Shown one piece after another: positions 9,477 to 17,309 of a DNA stretch of 64,000 bases. Source of the DNA: Saccharopolyspora rosea (lineage in GTDB: Bacteria > Actinomycetota > Actinomycetes > Mycobacteriales > Pseudonocardiaceae); NCBI RefSeq assembly GCF_025643595.1, contig NZ_CP102826.1, positions 5,952,001-6,016,000 on the forward strand, in the 5' to 3' direction. A program made the position numbers and the translations under genes. Positions within the stretch are counted from its first letter, which is position 1; every line of letters begins with the position of its first letter. The notes under the pieces are model-generated. The model was not told where the DNA came from and ran no database searches. It saw only the letters and a list, made by a program, of their open reading frames with translations.

Positions 9477-11936
9477 TCACAGCTTCGTCAGCGGGACGCT
9501 GCCGATCAGCATCAGCTTGACGGTGCCGGCGCTGCCGAAGTCGATGGTCGCCGTGGCGCGCGGCCCCTCACCCTCGGTGGACAGGACCGTGCCGAGCCCG
9601 TACTTGTCGTGCGTGACCCGGTCGCCCGCGGCCAGCTTGATGGCCACCGCGTCCTTCCAGCCCTTGGCGGGGGTGCTCCGCATGCCGTGCGCCGCCAGCC
9701 CGGCCTGCGCCGAGTCCGAACCGGTGCGGTCGGCTCGCCGACCGCCCCACGTGCTGCGGACCTGCGGCGCCGCCCGCTCCGGTTCGACGCGGCGCCACTG
9801 CACCAGTTCCTCGGGGATCTCGGTGAGGAACCGCGACGCGGGGTTGGTCATCGGCTGGCCCCACGCCGATCGCATCAGCGCCCGCGACACGTACAGCTGC
9901 TGCCGCGCCCGGGTGATGCCGACGTAGGCCAGTCGGCGCTCCTCGGCCTGCTCGGCGGGTTCACCGAGCGCGCGCATGTGCGGGAAGACCCCGTCCTCCC
10001 AGCCGGTCAGGAACACGACCGGGAACTCCAGGCCCTTCGCGGTGTGCAGGGTCATCAGCGTGACGACGCCGTCGCCGGACTCCGGCAGCGAGTCCGCGTC
10101 CGCCACCAGCGAGACGCGTTCCAGGAACGCCGACAACGAGTCGTCCGCGGGCAGCCCCAGCGTCTCCTCCTCGGCGTCCTCGGCCGCCGGGGTGGCCGCG
10201 GCGACCACCGCCTCCGCCGACGGTTCCGCCTCACCACCGGTCGGCTCCGCACCCCCACCGCGGGCCTCGGTGAACTCGCGGGCGACCGTGACGAGCTCGG
10301 TCAGGTTCTCCAGCCGGGTGGCGTCCTGCGGATCGTCGCTGGCGTCCAGCTCGGCCCGGTAACCGGTGCGCTCCAGGACCTGCTCCAGCACTTCGGCGAC
10401 GTCGGACTCGACGGCGACGCTGCGCAATTCGTCGAGCAGGTCCACGAACCCGGCGATGGCCCGGCGGGCCCGCGTGTTCAGCGCGTCGACCTTCCCGGCC
10501 GCGGCCTGCCGCAGCGCGGATGCGAACGAGATCCGCTCCTGGTCCGCGTGCGCGGCGACGACGGCCTCCGCGCGGTCACCGATGCCCCGCTTGGGCACGT
10601 TGAGGATGCGCCGCAGGCTCACGGTGTCGTCCGGGTTGTCCAGCACTCGCAGGTAGGCCAGTGCGTCGCGGACCTCGCGGCGTTCGTAGAAGCGGACACC
10701 GCCCACGACCCGGTACGGTAGGCCGAGCCGGATGAACACCTCCTCGAAGACGCGGGACTGGTTGTTGGTCCGGTAGAACACGGCGATGTCGTTGAACGTC
10801 GCGGTGCCCTCGTCGACCAGCCGGTCGATCTCCCCCGCGACGAACGCGGCCTCGTCGTGCTCGTTGTCGGCGACGTAACCGACGATCGCCTCGCCGTCGC
10901 CGGCGTCGCTCCACAACCGCTTGTCGCGGCGGTTCGGATTGCGCCGGATCACCGCGTTGGCGGCGGAGAGGATCGTCTGCGTCGAGCGGTAGTTCTGCTC
11001 CAGCAGGATCGTCCGCGCCTGCGGGTAGTCGCGTTCGAACTCCTCGATGTTGCGGATCGTCGCGCCGCGGAAGGCGTAGATCGACTGGTCGGCGTCACCG
11101 ACCACGCACAGCTCGGCCGGCTCCACACCGCTGTCGGTCGGCCCGGTGCCCACCAGCTCGCGGACCAGCACGTACTGGGCGTGGTTGGTGTCCTGGTACT
11201 CGTCGACCAGCACGTGCCGGAACCGCCGCCGGTAGTGCTCGGCGACCGCCGGGTGGTGCTGCAGCAGCTCCACGGTGCGCATGATCAGGTCGTCGAAGTC
11301 CAGGGCGTTGGAGTCGGCCAGCCGCCGCTGGTACGCCTCGTAGACCTGGGCGACCTTGCGCTCCATGTCGTTGCCCGCGCGCTCGGCGGCGGTCTCCGGG
11401 TCCACCAGTTCGTTCTTCAGGTTGGAGATCTGCACCGCGAGCGTGCGCGCCGGGTACCGCTTGGAGTCCAGCTCCAGCTCCCGCGCGATCATGGTGATCA
11501 GCCGCCGGGAGTCGTCGGCGTCGTAGATCGAGAAGCTCGACGAGAGGCCGAGCGTCTTGCACTCCCGGCGCAGCACGCGCACGCACATCGAGTGGAACGT
11601 CGACACCCACATCGCGTTCGCGCGCCGCCCCACCAGCTCGACGACCCGTTCCTTCATCTCGGCCGCGGCCTTGTTGGTGAAGGTGATCGCCATGATCTGG
11701 CCGGGGTGCGCGCCGTTGGCGAGCAGGTAGGCGATCCGGTGGGTGAGCACCCGGGTCTTGCCCGACCCCGCGCCCGCGACCACGAGCAGCGGGGAACCCG
11801 TGTGCACCACGGCATCGCGCTGCTGCGGGTTCAGGCCGGTGAGCAGGTGTTCCGGATCAGGCCCCGGACGTCCGGCGGCCTCGGACCGCTCCGACCGCGA
11901 CGACCCGTGCTGCGGGAGATCGAAGAGGGTGCTCAT
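9477..11936 (-). CDS. pcrA: PcrA/UvrD-family ATP-dependent DNA helicase
   Basis: An 819-residue SF1A 3'-5' helicase for repair and replication-fork maintenance. Motifs in order: LNPQQRDAV (Q motif), VVAGAGSGKTRVL (Walker A), ITFTNKAAAEMKERV (Ia), VLVDEYQDTN (Walker B, II), VVGDADQSIYAFRGA (III), LEQNYRS (IV), VTLMTLHTAKGLEFPVVF (V) and RLAYVGITRARQQLYV (VI). The C-terminus has the Tudor-like segment typical of PcrA (GDRVTHDKYGLGTVLSTEGEG). An acidic/Ala-rich insertion near residue 560-600 is longer than usual. It converges with the methyltransferase gene, the two stops being one base apart. Confidence 0.97.
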   Translation of the reverse strand: MSTLFDLPQHGSSRSERSEAAGRPGPDPEHLLTGLNPQQRDAVVHTGSPLLVVAGAGSGKTRVLTHRIAYLLANGAHPGQIMAITFTNKAAAEMKERVVELVGRRANAMWVSTFHSMCVRVLRRECKTLGLSSSFSIYDADDSRRLITMIARELELDSKRYPARTLAVQISNLKNELVDPETAAERAGNDMERKVAQVYEAYQRRLADSNALDFDDLIMRTVELLQHHPAVAEHYRRRFRHVLVDEYQDTNHAQYVLVRELVGTGPTDSGVEPAELCVVGDADQSIYAFRGATIRNIEEFERDYPQARTILLEQNYRSTQTILSAANAVIRRNPNRRDKRLWSDAGDGEAIVGYVADNEHDEAAFVAGEIDRLVDEGTATFNDIAVFYRTNNQSRVFEEVFIRLGLPYRVVGGVRFYERREVRDALAYLRVLDNPDDTVSLRRILNVPKRGIGDRAEAVVAAHADQERISFASALRQAAAGKVDALNTRARRAIAGFVDLLDELRSVAVESDVAEVLEQVLERTGYRAELDASDDPQDATRLENLTELVTVAREFTEARGGGAEPTGGEAEPSAEAVVAAATPAAEDAEEETLGLPADDSLSAFLERVSLVADADSLPESGDGVVTLMTLHTAKGLEFPVVFLTGWEDGVFPHMRALGEPAEQAEERRLAYVGITRARQQLYVSRALMRSAWGQPMTNPASRFLTEIPEELVQWRRVEPERAAPQVRSTWGGRRADRTGSDSAQAGLAAHGMRSTPAKGWKDAVAIKLAAGDRVTHDKYGLGTVLSTEGEGPRATATIDFGSAGTVKLMLIGSVPLTKL

Positions 11937-12185
11937 CGTGGGTCCACGTTACCGGCCTCCCCTGTCAGAACCCGAATCCCGGCACCGCACCGTCCGACCG
12001 GCGGCGCCCGCCCCGCACGCCCTGGGCTCCCGGGCGCCGGGGCGCAGCCCGTGCGGCGTGGGACGAGGCGATGCGGGGCCGCGCGACGCCGGGCGAGGTC
12101 GTTCCGGACCGGTCGCCGTCGATCCGGTCGGCCCCGGGCCTTCGGGGGCTCGTCGGCCGGTTCCGGGCCGGTCGGTTCCGGGCCC

Positions 12186-12275
12186 AGACGGGCCCATCCG
12201 TGCTGGGTCCATTCGTGCTGGGTGCATTCCTGCTGGGTGCATTCGTGGTGGGCCCATCCGTGGTGGGCCGGTCGG
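12186..12275. repeat. 15-bp tandem repeat, about six diverged copies
   Basis: Units begin at 12186, 12201, 12216, 12231, 12246 and 12261. The clearest form is TGCTGGGTGCATTCG, with variants such as TGGTGGGCCCATCCG. Because the period is a multiple of three, the repeat opens frames on both strands that look like repetitive peptides. No function is apparent. Confidence 0.8.
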
Positions 12276-12334
12276 CGTGCAGTGATCATGCTTCCACGTT
12301 GCACCCAGGTCGGACCGAGTTCCAGGAACTTCAC

Positions 12335-12350
12335 TCGAACTAGTGGTCGA
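12335..12350. promoter_or_regulatory. SOS (LexA) box-like sequence
   Basis: TCGAACTAGTGGTCGA differs at one position from the actinobacterial LexA palindrome TCGAAC-N4-GTTCGA. It lies 72 bp before the aromatic leader peptide and about 400 bp upstream of the divergent pcrA, a repair helicase. The distance to pcrA makes a regulatory role uncertain. Confidence 0.35.
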
Positions 12351-12421
12351 GAGCGTCCACGTACCGGGAAGTTCGGGGCATCACATGGCCAGGCCGCTCC
12401 GCGCTGTGGCAGACTGGCGCC

Positions 12422-12484
12422 GTGCTGACGCAGACTTACGAGTTTTTCTACGGGCTCCGGACTCCGGCGCCCGTGGCTGCGTGA
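12422..12484 (+). CDS. Aromatic-rich leader peptide of the chorismate mutase gene (Actino-pheA type)
   Basis: A 20-residue frame from GTG, MLTQTYEFFYGLRTPAPVAA, carries Tyr-Glu-Phe-Phe-Tyr, as expected of a leader that senses charged tRNA-Phe/Tyr. It precedes alternative hairpins and then a chorismate mutase gene. This matches the Actino-pheA RNA motif described upstream of actinobacterial chorismate mutase genes. A -10-like CAGACT (12410-12415) ends six bases before the GTG, so the leader peptide is probably translated from a leaderless transcript. Confidence 0.8.
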   Translation: MLTQTYEFFYGLRTPAPVAA

Positions 12485-12530
12485 GCTCCACAACCACTAC
12501 GACGCCCCGGAGTCCTCGGACTCGGGGCGT
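12459..12530 (+). promoter_or_regulatory. Transcription attenuator: mutually exclusive hairpins
   Basis: The terminator-like hairpin spans 12502-12530: ACGCCCC pairs with GGGGCGT and GAGTCC with GGACTC, with one bulged G and a two-base loop. GGACTCCGG (12459-12467), inside the leader peptide, is exactly complementary to CCGGAGTCC (12507-12515), the 5' arm of that hairpin. Ribosome position on the aromatic codons would thus decide which structure forms. The trailing T tract is short. Confidence 0.75.
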
Positions 12531-12578
12531 TCGCGCGTCGGGGACGGGGACGGGGCCGAGAGCCGGAAGGACACCCCG

Positions 12579-12878
12579 ATGAACGCCCCCGTGGACGGTG
12601 ACCAGCAGAAGTCCGGAACAGCCGCCGAGGACCCCACCGCGGCCATCGCGAGCTTCCGCGACGAGATCGACCACCTCGACGCCGAGATCCTGCGCCTGGT
12701 CAAGCGGCGCGCCGAGGTCTCCCGCCAGGTGGGCCAGGCCCGGATGGCCGCAGGCGGACCCCGCATCGTCTACAACCGCGAGATGGACGTGCTCGCGCGC
12801 TACCGCGAACTCGGCCCGGAAGGCCGTGAACTCGCGATGATCCTGCTCCGGCTCGGCCGCGGACGGCTCGGCCACTAG
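12579..12878 (+). CDS. Chorismate mutase (AroQ class)
   Basis: A 99-residue protein converting chorismate to prephenate for Phe and Tyr synthesis. It has the single AroQ helical domain: RDEIDHLDAEILRLVKRRAEVSRQVGQAR with the active-site Arg and Lys positions, a loop, then YNREMDVLARYRELGPEGRELA. Length and layout fit the stand-alone actinobacterial enzymes. AAGGACACC precedes the ATG. Regulation by the upstream aromatic attenuator supports the assignment. Its TAG stop lies inside the CTAG that borders the dispersed element at 12879. Confidence 0.92.
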   Translation: MNAPVDGDQQKSGTAAEDPTAAIASFRDEIDHLDAEILRLVKRRAEVSRQVGQARMAAGGPRIVYNREMDVLARYRELGPEGRELAMILLRLGRGRLGH

Positions 12879-13135
12879 CGCGTGTTCCACAAGCGGCGTC
12901 AGCCGCTTTCTCTTTCGGTGAGTGGTCTCGCGGCTCGCACCGCCGCGGGTTCTCAGCGGTCGTCTCGCGAGGACAGCCCCGACGCTGTGTATGGGGGGAT
13001 ACATGAGTCGGGGCTCCCGGAGCTGGTGTGGCTGTGGCGCGTCAGCGCCTCGTTGGGGGGCGGTGGCCGGGTGAGGGGCGGGCCGCTGAGGTTCCGCTCC
13101 CGGCACCGCCACGCACAGCACTTCCGAAACACTCC
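12879..13135 (-). repeat. Dispersed element, long form (257 bp), flanked by CTAG
   Basis: This copy is bounded by CTAG on both sides (12875-12878 and 13136-13139). Its ends are imperfect inverted repeats (CGCGTGTTCCACAAG against GGAGTGTTTCGGAAG). The interior is clearly the reverse complement of the element at 56512 and of the split copy at 42909-44148. A hairpin of AAGCGGC-N4-GCCGCTT followed by TCTCTTT lies near its left end and could terminate chorismate mutase transcripts. The left CTAG includes the chorismate mutase stop codon. No transposase is encoded. Confidence 0.8.
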
Positions 13136-13153
13136 CTAGAACCACCGGCGCCG

Positions 13154-13179
13154 CGCGGGGCGGCCGCGGCCGCCCCGCG
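13154..13179. terminator. GC-rich palindrome between convergent genes
   Basis: A perfect 26-bp palindrome, CGCGGGGCGGCCG (13154-13166) and its complement (13167-13179), lies 16 bp past the stop of the SDR gene on the minus strand. There is no T run. It probably ends transcription of the SDR gene. Confidence 0.6.
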
Positions 13180-13194
13180 GTGGCGTCGACCCGA

Positions 13195-13992
13195 TCAGTT
13201 CGCCGCCCAGCCGCCGTCCATCCGGAACGACGAGCCGGTCACCGACGTGGTCCCCGGGCCGCAGAGCCAGATCGCCAACGCGGCGACCTCGTCGGGCTCG
13301 ACCAGCCGCTTGATCGGCGTGCGGGCCAGCAGCACGTCCTCGATGACCTGCTCCTCGGGAACCCTGTGGAGCACCGCCTGCTCGGCGACCTGGCGCTCCA
13401 CCAGCGGCGTCCGGACGAACCCCGGGCAGATGCAGTTGGACGTCACCCCGCGCGAGGCGCCCTCCAGCGCGATCGTCTTGGACAACCCCTCCAGGGCGTG
13501 CTTCGCGGTGACGTACGCGCTCTTGAACGGCGAGGCGCGCAGGCCGTGGATCGACGAGATGTTGATGACCCGCCCCCAGCCGCGGGCGTACATCTGCGGC
13601 AGCGCCGCGCGCACGATCCGGAACGGGGCCTCCACCATCAGCCGGAGCATCGCGGCGAAGGTGTCGGTCGGGAATTCCTGGATCGGGGCGACGTGCTGGA
13701 AACCGGCGTTGTTGACCACGATGTCGGCGCCGGCTCCGACCTCGCCGGCGGCGTCCGGGTCGCTGAGGTCGACGACCCGGGCCTCGGCTCCGATGTCGGC
13801 GGCGAGCGCCTGCACCTTCTCGGCGGACCGGTCCACGGCGACGACCTCGGCTCCTCCGGCGGCGAGGCGCCGGGCCACGGCAGCGCCGATGCCGCTGGCG
13901 GCACCGGTGACGACCGCGCGCCTGCCCGGCAGGCCGGCGGGTTCGGGCTCGGTGTTGTCCGGACTCGCATGCTCGTCCGAGCGATCGCTCAT
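13195..13992 (-). CDS. SDR-family dehydrogenase, 3-hydroxybutyrate dehydrogenase-like
   Basis: A 265-residue short-chain dehydrogenase. The NAD-binding motif is VVTGAASGIGAAVARRL, followed by VVNNAGFQHVAPIQEFP and the catalytic Ser-Tyr-Lys in INISSIHGLRASPFKSAYVTAKHALEG. The wording of the GFQHVAPIQEFP and HGLRASPFKSAY regions is characteristic of D-beta-hydroxybutyrate dehydrogenases, which interconvert 3-hydroxybutyrate and acetoacetate. The first ~20 residues are an acidic, disordered extension. It stands alone, so no pathway partner confirms the substrate. Confidence 0.8.
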   Translation of the reverse strand: MSDRSDEHASPDNTEPEPAGLPGRRAVVTGAASGIGAAVARRLAAGGAEVVAVDRSAEKVQALAADIGAEARVVDLSDPDAAGEVGAGADIVVNNAGFQHVAPIQEFPTDTFAAMLRLMVEAPFRIVRAALPQMYARGWGRVINISSIHGLRASPFKSAYVTAKHALEGLSKTIALEGASRGVTSNCICPGFVRTPLVERQVAEQAVLHRVPEEQVIEDVLLARTPIKRLVEPDEVAALAIWLCGPGTTSVTGSSFRMDGGWAAN

Positions 13993-14129
13993 AGCCTTCA
14001 GAACCTAGGGGTGGGCGCGGTCTCAATCCAGAGGCCGCGAGCAACCTTTTCCGGCTGCCGAGGACGCGGAACCGGAATCGCCGGATATCCCCCATACCGG
14101 GCACGCCGCGGAGAGGGCAGACTGGAGGC

Positions 14130-14453
14130 ATGGGTGCAGTTGTCGGACTTGTCGCCGTCCTCGTGACGATCGCCGCGGTGCTCGCGGCCGCCGGACACGC
14201 CGGTTATCTCGCGCTGCTGACCTCCGCGGCGAAGAAGCGCGCAGGCGGGCAGCCCGCGGTCGAGTTCGCGCGCAAGCGGTTCCCGGTGGCCGGTGTCGGC
14301 CTCGCGGTCAGCCTGCTGGCGCTGCTGATCTCCAGCGGGACCAGCAGCATCGGCTGGGAGGTGTTCGCCATCCTGCTCGGCGGCGGCAGCGGAATCGGCT
14401 CGGTGAAGGCGCTGCAGAGCACCCAGGCGCGGTTCCGGGGCGGCCAGTTCTGA
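14130..14453 (+). CDS. Small two-span membrane protein, unknown function
   Basis: A 107-residue protein with two hydrophobic segments, MGAVVGLVAVLVTIAAVLAA at the N-terminus and VGLAVSLLALLISSG in the middle, separated by a basic loop (AAKKRAGGQPAVEFARKRF). The C-terminus has a Gly-rich turn (LLGGGSGIGSVKAL) and a basic tail. I do not recognise the family. CAGACT ends six bases before the ATG, so translation is probably leaderless. Confidence 0.7.
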   Translation: MGAVVGLVAVLVTIAAVLAAAGHAGYLALLTSAAKKRAGGQPAVEFARKRFPVAGVGLAVSLLALLISSGTSSIGWEVFAILLGGGSGIGSVKALQSTQARFRGGQF

Positions 14454-14520
14454 GTCATCACCGAGCGTGCCCGCCCGACCCCGCAACGCAGTCGATCAGG
14501 CGGCCGCCTAGGCTGTGACC

Positions 14521-15249
14521 ATGACCACTCCGGCGGGTTCCTCCGCGGACGTCCGGCGCGCGCTCGTGGTCACCGCGCACCCCGACGACGTCGACTTCGG
14601 GGCGGCGGGCACGGTCGCGAGCTGGACCGCCGCGGGCATCTCGGTCAGCTACTGCATCTGCACCTCCGGCGAGGCCGGCGCCTGCGACGGGGTGCCGCGC
14701 GAGGAGGTGCCCCGACTCCGGGAGGAGGAGCAGCGCGCTGCTGCCGCCGCCGTCGGCGTCACCGACGTGCGGTTCCTCCGCCACCAGGACGGCCGGGTGA
14801 CTCCCGACCTGCGGCTGCGGCGGGACATCACCGAGGTGATCCGCGAGGTGCGCCCGGACCGGGTGGTCACCCACTCCCCCGAGATCAACTGGGCCCACGT
14901 CGCGGTCTCGCACCCGGACCACCGCGCCGTCGGCGAGGCCGCGTTCGCCGCCGTGTACCCCGACGCGCGCAACGAGTTCGCGCACCCGGAACTGCTCGAC
15001 GCCGGTCTGCGACCGTGGACCGTGCGCGAACTGTGGATGTCGGAATCACCCGAAGAGCGGATCAACCACACCGTCGACATCACCGATCAGTTCGACGCGA
15101 AGCTCGCGGCTCTGGCGGCGCACCGGTCGCAGACCTCCCACCTCGACGACCTCCGGGGGATGATCCGCCGGCACCTGGAGCGCACCGCCGAGCGGTACGG
15201 GCGCGCCGGCCGCCTGGCCGAGGCGTTCCACGTGGTCAACACCGCGTGA
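14521..15249 (+). CDS. PIG-L/LmbE-family N-deacetylase
   Basis: A 242-residue zinc-dependent deacetylase-type protein. Near the N-terminus LVVTAHPDDVDFGAAG carries the AHPDD metal-binding motif of the family, and the C-terminal part of the core shows VSHPDHRAVGEAA, the third His ligand. Substrates in the family include GlcNAc-inositol and mycothiol conjugates (MshB, Mca); this protein is shorter than those and its substrate cannot be told. TAGGCT ends six bases before the ATG at 14521, so the ATG is preferred to the in-frame GTG at 14515. Confidence 0.85.
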   Translation: MTTPAGSSADVRRALVVTAHPDDVDFGAAGTVASWTAAGISVSYCICTSGEAGACDGVPREEVPRLREEEQRAAAAAVGVTDVRFLRHQDGRVTPDLRLRRDITEVIREVRPDRVVTHSPEINWAHVAVSHPDHRAVGEAAFAAVYPDARNEFAHPELLDAGLRPWTVRELWMSESPEERINHTVDITDQFDAKLAALAAHRSQTSHLDDLRGMIRRHLERTAERYGRAGRLAEAFHVVNTA

Positions 15250-15271
15250 CCTGCAGAAAGCCGAGAACCCG

Positions 15272-16189
15272 ATGGACAGCGGCAGCACTTCCGGCTGGAG
15301 CGGTCGGCTCGATCTCCCCGCCCGTCGTCCGGCCACCTCCCGCCATGGGGACGCCGGGCGTCGTGGCGGTGGCCAGTCGGTCGCCGGTCGGGGGGACGAC
15401 GAGGCGGGGGCCTGCGGGTTGCAGAAGTTCGACCTGGGGATGGTCCCGGCGTCGGTGACGCCGCCGCGGACGTGGCGGCGCGCCGCGTGGTTCGCGATCT
15501 CGACGTCGGCCGCGGCGCTGGGCGGGCTGGTGGCGGCGACGACGCTGCTGGTCGGCCACCCGACCTCGGTCGACGGGCTGCACCTGCCGGGCCTGCCCCG
15601 CGGGCGGTACTACCCGCCGCTGCCCGCGCACGACCTGTACTACCTCGACGGCGACCCGAGTCGGCCGACGGCGTCCCGGCAGTCGAGTTCCCGGCAACCT
15701 TCGCCTCGGGAACCGGCCGCTGCGGGGACCGCAGACCGGCCCACCACCGCGGTGCGGCCGCCGGAGCTCCCCGCGGCGCCGAGCCCGACGACGACCTCGC
15801 CCGAACCGGTGCTCGGCGACCGGCCGGCCGCCCCGCCCACCACGACGCGGCCGCCGACCAGCGAAGCGCCCTACCTCGTCGCCCTCTCCGACGTCGAGGA
15901 GGTCGAGTTGCGGTCGGAGAGCTACTTCTCCGCGATCGCGCGCGGGGACGTGCGCGCCGCCTACGCGCTGACCACCGGTGATCTGCGGGAGGAGGGGTTC
16001 GCGTCGTTCGCGACCCGCTACGAAGGCGCGGTGCGGGTGGAGGTGCTCGGGGTGTCGGTGCGGTCCACCAGCACCGTGAACACGATCCGGATCACCGAAC
16101 CCGACGGGACCGCGAGAACGGAGCGGCGACGGCTGACGTTCTCGCTCGGCGACGACCCGCTGGTCAACGCCGACGACAGGATGTACTGA
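15272..16189 (+). CDS. Membrane-anchored protein with Pro/Thr-rich linker, unknown function
   Basis: 305 residues, starting 22 bp after the LmbE-type gene and probably co-transcribed. A cytoplasmic, Gly/Arg-rich N-terminus of ~65 residues leads to one membrane span (AAWFAISTSAAALGGLVAAT). A Pro/Thr/Ser-rich linker follows, then a folded C-terminal domain of ~100 residues beginning VEEVELRSESYFSAIARGD and ending in a beta-rich part. The last part resembles an NTF2-like or small extracytoplasmic fold, but that is only an impression. Confidence 0.7.
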   Translation: MDSGSTSGWSGRLDLPARRPATSRHGDAGRRGGGQSVAGRGDDEAGACGLQKFDLGMVPASVTPPRTWRRAAWFAISTSAAALGGLVAATTLLVGHPTSVDGLHLPGLPRGRYYPPLPAHDLYYLDGDPSRPTASRQSSSRQPSPREPAAAGTADRPTTAVRPPELPAAPSPTTTSPEPVLGDRPAAPPTTTRPPTSEAPYLVALSDVEEVELRSESYFSAIARGDVRAAYALTTGDLREEGFASFATRYEGAVRVEVLGVSVRSTSTVNTIRITEPDGTARTERRRLTFSLGDDPLVNADDRMY

Positions 16190-16228
16190 CCGCCGGGAGT
16201 CCGGCGACGGCCAGCCGCGGAGCGCGAC

Positions 16229-16873
16229 GTGGAGCAGCACGACCGCCGGTCCGGGAACGACATCCCCGACCTCCCCACCCGGCACCGGGCCGGGCGCGTG
16301 GCCTTCGGGGTGTTCGCGCTGGTGCTGGTGTGCGGATCGGCGATCGCCACCGCGACGATCACCTCCGCGCCGCCGGGGGCGCCGCGCCCCGAGGCGCAGG
16401 CAGCGCCGATCCGCGGCGCCGCGGCACTGCGGATCGACCTGGTGCGCGACGCGCGGTGGCCGTTCACCGGCAACGCCGGGTTCGCGGTGGCCGACGACAC
16501 CGGTCCGGCTCCGCCGGAACCGGAGCCCAGCCCGGGCGGACCGCACGCGGCGAACCCGGCGGCGGGCAGCGAACGGGAGGCGCTCCGGCTCGTCGCCGAG
16601 TTCTACGACCGGCTCGCCCGGGCGGCGCTGCGGGTGCTGCGCGCGGAGCTGGTGAACGGTCACCGGGAGGCCCTCGTCCGGTCCTGGTCGCAGGTGCGCT
16701 GGGTGCGAAGTTCGGTCCGGGAAGGACCGCTCGGCACCGTGCTGGCCGATGTCGAGGCCGGTTACCCGGGCGGGCAGCGGGTGGTGCTGTCCCAGCTGGT
16801 CACCGTGGCCGTCGGGGACTCCCCGGAGATCACCGGCGTCGAACTGCTCACCGCGCGGCACTTCGCCCGCTGA
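16229..16873 (+). CDS. Single-span exported or anchored protein, unknown function
   Basis: 214 residues from a GTG preceded by GGAG. One hydrophobic segment (VAFGVFALVLVCGSAIATATI, roughly residues 23-43) precedes a long Pro/Ala/Glu-rich stretch and a small C-terminal domain (SEREALRLVAEFYDRLARAA ... VTVAVGDSPEITGVELLTA). Its build repeats that of the preceding gene: anchor, Pro-rich linker, small domain beginning with an AEFYD-type helix. The two genes are 39 bp apart and likely form one unit with the LmbE-type gene. Confidence 0.65.
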   Translation: MEQHDRRSGNDIPDLPTRHRAGRVAFGVFALVLVCGSAIATATITSAPPGAPRPEAQAAPIRGAAALRIDLVRDARWPFTGNAGFAVADDTGPAPPEPEPSPGGPHAANPAAGSEREALRLVAEFYDRLARAALRVLRAELVNGHREALVRSWSQVRWVRSSVREGPLGTVLADVEAGYPGGQRVVLSQLVTVAVGDSPEITGVELLTARHFAR

Positions 16874-17309
16874 GATCACGCGCTCGGGTGTTCTCACAAC
16901 AATGCGGCAACGACGTTCGCGCACCGAACGGCGCTACGGGCGAAACGGACGCCGTTGGTACCGTTGCGCCGCACAACGGGTTTCCTCGCCCGTTGCCGCC
17001 GAAAGGATCAACGAGACCAGGGCAAACGGGTGTGACCGAGGCCCCGTTCGGACGATCGCGGCGGGCTCGGCGGGTAGCGTCGAATTCGGTGCCCCGGATC
17101 TTTCGACTTCGGGCCTACGCCCACACGGCGTCGGCTAGGCTGCCGTAACGCGACTCGGGCTGGCCGTCGGCAACCCGGGACGCGGTGAGAACGTGTACAT
17201 GTCGGAGGACCGGAGCAGGTCCGCCTAAACCGCCGATGTCCGGTGGGGACCCCGCCGGAGCCTTCGACGGGTTTCCGCAGGACATCGATAGCAGTACGGG
17301 GAGACGTCG
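16874..17309 (+). other. 436-bp region upstream of the first Ser/Thr kinase gene
   Basis: No coding frame is convincing. CCGTTG/CAACGG-like short motifs recur several times between about 16910 and 17040, and TAGGCT at 17134-17139 could be a -10 box that would give a leader of about 160 nt before the kinase GTG. No terminator hairpin is clear. Confidence 0.5.

Larger units (their letters stand above)
11937..12421. other. 485-bp gap between pcrA and the chorismate mutase leader
   Basis: No convincing gene is seen. The region holds a 15-bp tandem repeat (12186-12275), a SOS-box-like sequence (12335-12350) and the promoter of the aromatic leader peptide. Open frames here encode only repeat-driven, Arg/Pro-rich or Trp/His-rich sequence. 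Confidence 0.7.

Noticed and set aside
11933..12493. Minus-strand frame of 186 codons with Cys/Trp/His repeats
   Set aside because: Driven by the 15-bp tandem repeat; no RBS, and it covers the attenuator of the opposite strand.
12882..13139. Small protein-like frames containing SVSGLA...GSQRSSREDSP
   Set aside because: The same peptide recurs at 44040-44110 and 56640-56750 because it is the translation of the dispersed element; there is no start signal, and copies differ by indels.
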